Of a stretch of 9,752 bases of DNA, positions 1 to 8,289 are shown in pieces. A program made the position numbers and the translations under genes. The first letter of the stretch is position 1. Each line of letters opens with the position of its first letter. Below the pieces are notes generated by a model, which was not told where the DNA came from, made no database searches, and saw only the letters and a list, made by a program, of their open reading frames with translations. Origin of the DNA: Streptosporangiaceae bacterium (GTDB lineage Bacteria; Actinomycetota; Actinomycetes; Streptosporangiales; Streptosporangiaceae); the NCBI GenBank assembly GCA_030045215.1, contig JASIBJ010000068.1, forward strand, positions 1 to 9,752, written 5' to 3'.

Positions 1-2027
1 TCGGATCACAAAGCGTTACGTTCACTGGTTCGGTGACGGCACTCGCGCCGGGCACCACGACCGCGGTCGGGGTAGGCAGCGGTGTTCCCGTGGACCTCAG
101 CATCGGAGGCGGCACGCCGGCGGAAGTGACGAAGACCGATGACGCGAACGGCGACTTCAGCTACACCGTCCCCGGCATCACAGCCAGCACCGACTACAAC
201 TTCAGCGTCGGTGAGCAGGCGGACGATCTGTATGGCGCAGCCAGTGACGACGTGACGGTCGACGCCGATCCTGGCACGACCAACGTGATGGTGACGGCGA
301 ACCCGCCCGACGTCAACCTTGGATCGTCCACGGTCACGTTCAGCGGCACCGTGAGCGTCAGCCCGGCCGGCAGCACGGCCGACGACCCTGTCGGCGCCGG
401 CGTGCCCGTCTACCTCAGCGTCGGCGGGGCCGCGGCTAGCCAGGTGGCAACGACCGACTCGAGTGGCGACTTCACGGCAGTCGTCAACAACATCACCCAG
501 GCGAACGACTACAACTTCACCGTCGACGCGGGGACCCTCTACACGGCCGGCTCTGACGACGTCCCGATCGGGCTCAATCAGCTCAATACCGACCTGACCG
601 TCGTCCCAAGCCAGATGAGTGTCACCGAGGGGTCGCAGGACGTTACCTTCACTGGCACGGTGACCGGCGCTCCGCCGGGAAGTACCACGCAGCAGAACAT
701 CGGCAGCGGGGTCCAGATTAACCTCAGCATCGCCGGCGGCCCTCTGGTGCAGGTGGCAACGACCGGTTCCAACAGCAAGTTCACCTACAGTGCCACTGGC
801 ATAGCGAAGGTCACCGCCTACGACTTCAGCGTCGGCTCCACGTCCACCTACACCGCCGCGACCGACGACGTCTCCATCGGGCTCAGCCCGGCGAAGACAA
901 GGATCACGAAGATCTCGGTGTCTCCCGCTCACATGGTCTACGGGCAGAAGGCCACGCTTCAGGGAACTGTCCAGTACCTCAGCGGCAAGACCTGGACCGA
1001 CCTGCCGGGTGCCACCGTGCAGCTGTCCGAGGGAAAAACCAAGCTAGGCACCGTGGATGCCAGCGCCAGCGGAGCGTTCTCGGCAACCCTGCCCAGCACC
1101 CATGGCCTCGGGTGGAATGCCGTGGTCCCCGAGGGCAACCTGATCCAGCAAGCGACTGCGACCGGCAACCTGAGCATCGCCGTGCCGACGAAGCTGCAGT
1201 CACTTAAGGTCGCGCTCGGCGTGAACACCGAGCTCAGCGTCGCCGGCTGTCTGGAAGTGACGGTGCCGGTCGGCTACGCGCCGCTGACGAAGATCGCGAT
1301 CCAGTACGCCGCAGGCAGCCGCGGCCCGTGGAAGACTCTGGGCGAGCTCCAGCTCCGCGACATCGACGCATCGCCGCGCGCCTGCGGTGCCGCCACCGAG
1401 TCGTACTTCAGCGGGAGCATCCGCGTCAGGCTCGCCAACGCTTATTACCGCGCCGACTTCCCGTCGAGCTACAGCTTCGAGTCGGTGGTCAGCAAGCCCG
1501 TGCACCTGTGGAAGTACCCGACCAGGATCACGGGCTACACGGTCAGCCCCCGCTCGGTCAGGACCGGGCAGAAGGTCACGATCAGCGGTCAGCTCTGGGT
1601 GAAGACCAGGGGCTGGCAGCCGTTTGCGCACCAGAAGGTCGAGATCATCTACAACGACAAGGGCACCTCGTACTGGGGCAGCCTCGGAACCGCGAAGACC
1701 AACTCCCACGGTGACTTCAAGGCCTACGCGCTCGGCGGAGCGGGCACCTTCGTCGCGATCATCTACGCCCAGTATGGCGGCGGCAAGACCGAATTCGCGG
1801 ACCGCACGACCGGCGACGACCTGTCGATCAACCCGCACCGCTCGTCGGTCCCGGCAGCCCCGGCGGCGCAGGCAAGCGGCTCACAGGCGGCCGACACGGC
1901 CAGCACGGGATCCGGCCTGCCTGTGCTCCTCCAGCCCGAGCAACTCGGCTTCGCCGACGCCCTGGAAACAGTGCTCACCGCGACAGGCGAGCTGACGAGC
2001 GGGTATGGGCGCCTGACCGGCAGTTAA
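1..2027 (+). CDS. Large secreted-type Ig-like repeat protein, 5'-truncated by window edge
   Basis: The frame is open from base 3 and ends with TAA at 2025-2027, so the real start lies upstream and the GTG at 33 is only an internal codon. About 674 residues are visible. Three tandem domains carry the signature GSxxVTFTGTVT, beginning at 3, 321 and 630 (spacing 106 and 103 residues). Each continues with a GSGV-x-LSI/LSVGG strand, a GxF strand, a YNFSV/YDFSV strand and a DDV-x-IG ending. Two divergent domains starting TRIT-x(3)-VSP (897 to about 1185, and 1521 to about 1830) flank a domain holding the only two visible cysteines (codons 1248-1250 and 1383-1385). An Ala/Ser/Gly/Gln-rich linker and a short tail close the protein. 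There is no LPxTG sorting motif or C-terminal membrane helix. Repetitive Thr/Ser/Gly/Val-rich beta domains suggest an exported surface or secreted protein; the signal peptide would lie off-window. No enzymatic motif was recognised and no function is assigned. It converges with the operon on the other strand, 17 nt away. Confidence 0.85.
   Translation, partial: GSQSVTFTGSVTALAPGTTTAVGVGSGVPVDLSIGGGTPAEVTKTDDANGDFSYTVPGITASTDYNFSVGEQADDLYGAASDDVTVDADPGTTNVMVTANPPDVNLGSSTVTFSGTVSVSPAGSTADDPVGAGVPVYLSVGGAAASQVATTDSSGDFTAVVNNITQANDYNFTVDAGTLYTAGSDDVPIGLNQLNTDLTVVPSQMSVTEGSQDVTFTGTVTGAPPGSTTQQNIGSGVQINLSIAGGPLVQVATTGSNSKFTYSATGIAKVTAYDFSVGSTSTYTAATDDVSIGLSPAKTRITKISVSPAHMVYGQKATLQGTVQYLSGKTWTDLPGATVQLSEGKTKLGTVDASASGAFSATLPSTHGLGWNAVVPEGNLIQQATATGNLSIAVPTKLQSLKVALGVNTELSVAGCLEVTVPVGYAPLTKIAIQYAAGSRGPWKTLGELQLRDIDASPRACGAATESYFSGSIRVRLANAYYRADFPSSYSFESVVSKPVHLWKYPTRITGYTVSPRSVRTGQKVTISGQLWVKTRGWQPFAHQKVEIIYNDKGTSYWGSLGTAKTNSHGDFKAYALGGAGTFVAIIYAQYGGGKTEFADRTTGDDLSINPHRSSVPAAPAAQASGSQAADTASTGSGLPVLLQPEQLGFADALETVLTATGELTSGYGRLTGS
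3..894 (+). repeat. Three tandem ~310-bp repeats encoding Ig-like domains
   Basis: Protein-level tandem repeat inside the surface-protein gene. Units begin near the GSxxVTF motif at 3, 321 and 630, giving periods of 318 and 309 bp. The shared order of motifs in each unit is VTFTGTVT, a PPGST/PAGST loop, a GSGVxxxLSI strand, a GDF/SKF strand, DYNFSV/AYDFSV, then YTAA/YGAA-SDDV. The first unit is cut by the window edge just before its leading segment. The copies are clearly homologous but diverged at DNA level, so this looks like an old domain duplication rather than a recent slippage array. Confidence 0.8.
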
Positions 2028-2044
2028 CCACGGCGGCGGCGGTC

Positions 2045-2674
2045 TCAGCCCAGGTCGGTCTCCGCTGCCAGCGCGGCGTCCAGCATCGTCGCCCACTGGG
2101 CGATAATGCGCTGACGGCGCCTGGAGTCGTCGGCCAGCGTGTCGGCCAGGCCAAGTCCCCTGGCCAGGTCCAGGGTTGCCTGGACCGCCTCGTGCACCCC
2201 CGGCCGCGACTCGTCGGCGCCGAGCAGCTCGATCGCCGCCTGGTGCGCCTCGCGGCCAAGGCGTGCCTCCAGCGGGAGCACCAGCCCGCGCAGGAACTCG
2301 CTGGCCGATGCCGCGGCCCACAGTTGCAGCGCGGCGCGGAACAGCGGCCCTGTGTACATCCGCACCAGCAACTCGACTACGTCCTCGGTCCGGCCCTCCG
2401 ACCCGGCCGGGATGCGGGCTGCCTCCCGCCGGATCTCGGCCAGGCGGACCTCGGCCATATGCTCGAGCGCCGCCGTGAACAGATCCTCCCTGGTCGGGAA
2501 GTAATGCTGGGTCGCTCCGCGGGACACTCCGGCGTGCTCGGCGATCACCGCCACGGTCGCGCCACGCCAGCCGAGCTCGGCCAGGCAGGTCATCGCGGAC
2601 TCCAGCAGGCGCGCCCTCGTCGCCCGGCTGCGATCTTGCTGCGGCTCCCGCAGCGTCGCCCGCGCCGATGTCAC
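2045..2674 (-). CDS. TetR-family transcriptional regulator
   Basis: A 209-residue protein of typical TetR length. The N-terminal DNA-binding domain covers about residues 15-65. It contains the helix-turn-helix core ATVAVIAEHAGVSRGATQHY at 39-58, followed by FPTREDLF, the usual family pattern (GVS-x-G-x-x-x-HYF). The rest is a helical ligand-binding and dimerisation domain rich in Ala/Leu with no recognisable ligand motif. The start is the GTG at 2672-2674. The nearest Shine-Dalgarno-like element (GAGGG, bases 2688-2692 on the complement) is 13 nt away, which is far, and a short inverted repeat fills the gap. It is the last gene of the minus-strand operon, 16 nt after the hydratase gene, so it is probably co-transcribed. 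The likely role is feedback control of the upstream catabolic genes in response to an acyl-CoA or related metabolite. In Pseudomonas the atu genes are controlled by a TetR repressor (AtuR), which makes the parallel attractive but unproven. Confidence 0.9.
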   Translation of the reverse strand: MTSARATLREPQQDRSRATRARLLESAMTCLAELGWRGATVAVIAEHAGVSRGATQHYFPTREDLFTAALEHMAEVRLAEIRREAARIPAGSEGRTEDVVELLVRMYTGPLFRAALQLWAAASASEFLRGLVLPLEARLGREAHQAAIELLGADESRPGVHEAVQATLDLARGLGLADTLADDSRRRQRIIAQWATMLDAALAAETDLG

Positions 2675-2689
2675 GGCCGGCGTCCGGCC
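2675..2689. repeat. Perfect short inverted repeat in the hydratase-TetR gap
   Basis: Arms GGCCGG (2675-2680) and CCGGCC (2684-2689) are separated by the 3-nt loop CGT. The repeat fills 15 of the 16 intergenic bases directly before the GTG start of the TetR gene. In mRNA it would form a compact all-GC hairpin that overlaps the end of the GAGGG ribosome-binding candidate. There is no U-tract, so it is not an intrinsic terminator. In such GC-rich DNA a chance origin is possible. Confidence 0.4.
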
Positions 2690-2690
2690 C

Positions 2691-3452
2691 TCAGCCCGCC
2701 GCCCAGGACGGCGGGCGCTTGGCCAGGAACGCGGCCATGCCCTCGGCGGCTTCCTCCGACCCGAACAGGCGCGCCGACTGCTCCGCTAGGGCGTCGGCCC
2801 TGGCGTCGAAGTCGTCCAGGATGCGGGCCGTGAGGAGCGGCTTGGTCTCCCGCAAACCCTGCGGGGAGCACGCGCGCAAGGCATCGAGCACACTCATCGT
2901 GCCGGCGTCGATGTCCGCGACCGCCTCGGTGATCAGCCCGATCCTGGCCGCCGTCTGCGCATCGAAGGTCTCGCCGGTCAGGTAGTAGCGGCTGGCCGCC
3001 CGCGGGTCGAGTCGCGGCAGCGTGGTCAGCGAGATCATCGCCGGCGCCAGGCCCAGCCTGACCTCGGAGAACGCGAACGTAGACTTGGGCCCGGCAACGA
3101 CGATGTCGCACGCGCCTACGAGCCCGAGTCCGCCGGCCCTGACGTGCCCGTCGATGCTACCGACCACGGGCTTGGCCAGGCTCACGATGTGCCGCAGCAG
3201 GGTGAGCACTCTCGATGCGCCGGCCTTCATGCCGCCCTGGCTGGCCTCACTCAGGTCGGCGCCGGCGCAGAACGTCCCGCCCGTATGGGTGAGCTCGATG
3301 GCCCGGACCCCTTCATCGGCACCCGCCGCGGTCAGCGCCTGCGTCAGCTGCTCGACCAGGGCTGCCGACAGCGCGTTCCTGTTATGCGGCGAGTCCAGCG
3401 CGATCCGGGCGATCCCGCGGTCCGTTGAGTAGCGCACGAGCTGATCGGGCAT
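2691..3452 (-). CDS. Enoyl-CoA hydratase/isomerase family protein, LiuC/AtuE-like (glutaconyl-CoA hydratase candidate)
   Basis: A 253-residue single-domain crotonase-fold protein of normal length. Seen: the first oxyanion-hole segment FCAGADL (61-67), the second AGGLGLVGACD (106-116), and FAFSEVRLGLAPAMIS (126-141). The Glu of SEVRLG (E130) aligns with the catalytic Glu164 of rat enoyl-CoA hydratase, whereas the position of Glu144 is Gly110. The GxGLVxxCD plus FxxSEVRLGLxPAxIS pattern is what I recall for the LiuC/AtuE group, which hydrates 3-methylglutaconyl-CoA or isohexenylglutaconyl-CoA, the product of the carboxylase encoded upstream. ATG start at 3450-3452 with a strong ribosome-binding site. 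It lies 16 nt after the dehydrogenase gene. Assignment to the crotonase superfamily is secure. The exact substrate, and hydratase rather than isomerase activity, are inferred from motif and context. Confidence 0.88.
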   Translation of the reverse strand: MPDQLVRYSTDRGIARIALDSPHNRNALSAALVEQLTQALTAAGADEGVRAIELTHTGGTFCAGADLSEASQGGMKAGASRVLTLLRHIVSLAKPVVGSIDGHVRAGGLGLVGACDIVVAGPKSTFAFSEVRLGLAPAMISLTTLPRLDPRAASRYYLTGETFDAQTAARIGLITEAVADIDAGTMSVLDALRACSPQGLRETKPLLTARILDDFDARADALAEQSARLFGSEEAAEGMAAFLAKRPPSWAAG

Positions 3453-3457
3453 CGGTT

Positions 3458-3463
3458 TCCTCC
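3458..3463 (-). promoter_or_regulatory. Ribosome-binding site of the hydratase gene
   Basis: The complement reads GGAGGA, with a 5-nt spacer to the ATG at 3452. This fixes the start of the hydratase gene. Confidence 0.75.
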
Positions 3464-3468
3464 GGCAA

Positions 3469-4625
3469 TCAATAAGACTTCGGCAGGCCGAGCGAGTGCT
3501 GGGCGACGAAATTCAGGATCATCTCCCGGCTGACCGGCGCGATTCTCGTGGTGCGGACGCTGGCCAGCATGGCCGCCAGGCCGAATTCCGCGGTCATGCT
3601 GCTCCCGCCGAGTGTCTGCACGGCCTGGTCGACCGCCCGGATGCTCGCCTCGGCGGCCGCGTACTTGGCCATGTTGGCCGCCTCGCCCGCGGCGATGTCG
3701 TCTCCCGCGTCGTACAGAGTGGCCGCCTTCTGCATCATGAGCCGGGCCAGTTCCAGCTCGATCTTCACCTGGGCGAGCGGGTGCGCCACCCCCTGATGCG
3801 CGCCGATCGGCACGTCCCAGACCTCCCGCTCGCGGGCGTAGCCAACCGCCTTTGCCAGGGCATACCGGCCCGAGCCGACGGCCATCGCCGCCGCCATGAT
3901 CCGCTCGGGGTTCAGCCCGGCGAACAGCTGCAGTAGCGCGGCGCCCTCCTCCCCGACCAGCGCGTCGGCGGGCAGCCGGACATCGTCGAGGAACAGCAGG
4001 TACTGCTTCTCCGGCGCCACGATGTCCATCTCGAGCGGCCGGTAGGTGAAGCCGGGCGCGTCGGTCGGCACCACGAACAGAGCGGGCCGCAGCTTGCCGG
4101 TTTTCGCCTCGGCAGTACGGCCGACGATCAGCACCGCCTCCGCCTCGTCCACTCCGGAGATGTAGATCTTCCGGCCGTTGAGCACCCAGGTGTCACCGTC
4201 GCGGCCGGCCACCGTGGTCAGCTTGTGCGAGTTCGACCCGGCATCCGGCTCGGTGATGCCGAAGGCCATGATCGAGGCTCCGCTGGCCAGCCTCGGCAGC
4301 CAGTGCCGTTTCTGCTCCTGCGTGCCGAACCTGGCGATGATCGTGCCGCAGATCGCCGGCGACACCACCATCATCAGCAGCCCGCATCCGGCCGCCGCCA
4401 GCTCCTCCAGGACCAGCGACAGCTCATACAGGCCGGCTCCGCCGCCGCCGTAATCCTCGGGCAGGTTCACGCCGATGAAGCCGAGCTTGCCCGCCTCCTG
4501 CCACAGTTCGGTCAGCCGCCCGCCACTCCTGGCTTGCCTGGTGAAATACGAGTAGCCGTACCGACTGCCGAGTTCGGCCACTGCGGCGCGGAGCGCGCGC
4601 TGCTCGTCCGTTTCGGTGAAGTCCA

Positions 4626-4626
<1 letters not shown>
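3469..4626 (-). CDS. Acyl-CoA dehydrogenase, isovaleryl/citronellyl-CoA type
   Basis: A 385-residue flavoprotein of standard family length, expected to oxidise a branched acyl-CoA to the 2-enoyl-CoA with FAD, passing electrons to ETF. Seen: N-terminal helical domain with GFIGVNLPEDYGGGG (49-63); middle beta domain with MAFGITEPDAGSN (120-132) and the WVLNGRKIYISG strand (147-158); C-terminal helical domain with the QTLGGSSMTAEF segment (337-348). At the usual catalytic position near the C-terminus (RIAPVSREMI, 361-370), where most family members have YEGT-type Glu, Pro364 is found. Instead Glu241 in LNPERIMAA aligns with the catalytic Glu of isovaleryl-CoA dehydrogenase and LCAD. That placement fits 3-methyl-branched substrates. 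GTG start overlaps the preceding TAG stop by one base (TAGTG) with a strong ribosome-binding site. By position it would supply the enoyl-CoA for the carboxylase (AtuD or LiuA equivalent); which substrate is not decided. Confidence 0.92.
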
Positions 4627-6680
<2,054 letters not shown>

Positions 6681-6684
6681 GGCG

Positions 6685-8289
6685 TCACATCCGGAAAACG
6701 CCGTAGCCGGTCCTGGTGCCCTGGACCGCAGTGCCGTGAATCACCGACAAGCACAGGCCAAGCACGGTCCGGGTGTCGCGCGGATCGATGATGCCGTCGT
6801 CGTAGATGCGGCCGGACAGGAACATCGGCAGCGACTCCGCCTCGATCTGGGCTTCGACGGCGGCCCGCATGGCCGCGTCGCCCTCCTCGTCAAACGGCCG
6901 CCCGGCGGCCGACGCGGCGGCCCGCGACACGATCGACAGGACGCCCGCCAACTGCGCCGGACCCATCACCGCGGACTTCGCGCTAGGCCAGGCGAACAGG
7001 AACCGCGGGTCATAAGCCCGCCCGCACATGCCGTAGTGCCCGGCTCCGTAGGAGGCGCCGATCAGGACCGAGATGTGCGGCACGCCCGAGTTGGAGACCG
7101 CGTTGATCATCATCGCGCCGTGCTTGATGATCCCGGCCTGCTCGTAGGCTGCCCCCACCATGTAGCCGGTCGTGTTGTGCAGGAAAATCAGCGGCGTGTC
7201 CACCTGGTTGGCCAGCTGAATGAACTGGGCCGCCTTCTGCGACTCCGCGCTGAAGAGCACGCCCTGGGCGTTCGCGAGGATCCCGACCGGGTACCCGTGC
7301 ACCGTTGCCCAGCCGGTGACCAGGCTCGCGCCGTAAGCGGGCTTGAACTCGTCGAAGTCCGAGCCGTCGACGACCCGCGCGATCACCTCGCGGGGGTCGA
7401 ACGGGATGCGCAGGTCAGTCGGCACGATCCCGAGCAGTTCCTCCTCGTCGAGCCGTGGCGGGGCCGGATCGATGACGACCGGACCAGGCCCCTGCTTGCG
7501 CCAGTTCAGGCGGGCCACGATCCGCCGGCCGATCCGGATCGCGTCGGGTTCGTCAGCCGCCAGGTAGTCGGCCAGGCCAGACTGCCTCGCATGCATCTCC
7601 GCCCCGCCGAGCGACTCGTCATCCGACTCCTCGCCGGTCGCCATCTTGACCAGCGGCGGCCCGCCGAGGAACACCTTCGACCGGTCGCGGATCATCACCA
7701 CGTGGTCGGACATGCCGGGCAGGTATGCGCCTCCCGCGGTCGAGTTGCCAAACACAATCGCGATCGTCGGGATGCCGGCCGCCGACAACCGGGTCAGGTC
7801 GCGGAACGTCCGCCCGCCGGGAATGAAGATCTCTTTCTGCGTGGGCAGGTCCGCGCCACCCGATTCGACCAATGAGATCATCGGCAGCCGGTTCGCCAGC
7901 GCAATGTCGTGCGCGCGGAAGCTCTTGCGCACCGTCCACGGGTTGCTGGTGCCGCCGCGCACCGTCGGATCGCTCGCCGAGATCATGCACTCGGTGCCTT
8001 CGACCGCGCCAATGCCGGTTACGACGCTGCCGCCGACCGTGAACTCGGTGCCCCAGGCCGCCAGCGGCGACAGCTCGAGGAACGGCGAGCCAGGGTCGAG
8101 CAGCAGCTCGATCCGCTCCCGTGCCAGCAGCTTGCCCCGGGCGCGGTGGCGCTCGATGTACTTGGGCCCGCCGCCGGCGATGGCCTTCGCCTGCTCGGCG
8201 GCGATCTCGGCGAGCTTGGCCTCCATCGCCGCGCGGTTCGCGAGGTAGTCGGCGGACCGGTCGTCGACCGCCGTGCGCAGCGCGGTCAC
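6685..8289 (-). CDS. Acyl-CoA carboxylase carboxyltransferase (beta) subunit, MCC/GCC type
   Basis: A 534-residue carboxyltransferase that moves the carboxyl group from biotin to an enoyl-CoA. Seen: RHRARGKLLARERIELLLDPGS (48-69), the N-terminal CoA-binding half with VESGGADLPTQ (141-151) and oxyanion motif GNSTAGGAYLPGMSD (181-195), then FLGGPPLVKMATGE (207-220), NWRKQG (262-267), the C-terminal half with GASYGAGHYGMCGRAYDPRF (411-430), and the terminal YGVFRM. The SGGA-x-LP, STAGGAY and YGAGxYGM signatures and the GVFRM end mark the gamma-carboxylating MCC/GCC lineage, not propionyl-CoA or acetyl-CoA carboxylase. Where I recall MCC reading HFGRxF, this protein reads GGRTF (158-162), which may open the acyl pocket. 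GTG start overlaps the upstream TGA (GTGA), with a good ribosome-binding site. Partner of the alpha subunit encoded next; an alpha6-beta6 complex is expected from the family. Confidence 0.93.
   Translation of the reverse strand: MTALRTAVDDRSADYLANRAAMEAKLAEIAAEQAKAIAGGGPKYIERHRARGKLLARERIELLLDPGSPFLELSPLAAWGTEFTVGGSVVTGIGAVEGTECMISASDPTVRGGTSNPWTVRKSFRAHDIALANRLPMISLVESGGADLPTQKEIFIPGGRTFRDLTRLSAAGIPTIAIVFGNSTAGGAYLPGMSDHVVMIRDRSKVFLGGPPLVKMATGEESDDESLGGAEMHARQSGLADYLAADEPDAIRIGRRIVARLNWRKQGPGPVVIDPAPPRLDEEELLGIVPTDLRIPFDPREVIARVVDGSDFDEFKPAYGASLVTGWATVHGYPVGILANAQGVLFSAESQKAAQFIQLANQVDTPLIFLHNTTGYMVGAAYEQAGIIKHGAMMINAVSNSGVPHISVLIGASYGAGHYGMCGRAYDPRFLFAWPSAKSAVMGPAQLAGVLSIVSRAAASAAGRPFDEEGDAAMRAAVEAQIEAESLPMFLSGRIYDDGIIDPRDTRTVLGLCLSVIHGTAVQGTRTGYGVFRM

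Noticed and set aside
6..932. Minus-strand open frame of 308 codons opposite the Ig-like repeats.
   Set aside because: Its apparent internal repeats only mirror the repeats of the plus-strand gene. It shows no recognisable domain.
2013..2048. Possible bidirectional terminator at the convergent junction (CTGACCG at 2013-2019 against CGGTCTCAG at 2040-2048).
   Set aside because: Pairing needs a 2-nt bulge and a loop of about 20 nt, overlaps both stop codons, and has no T-tract on either side. It is too weak to call.
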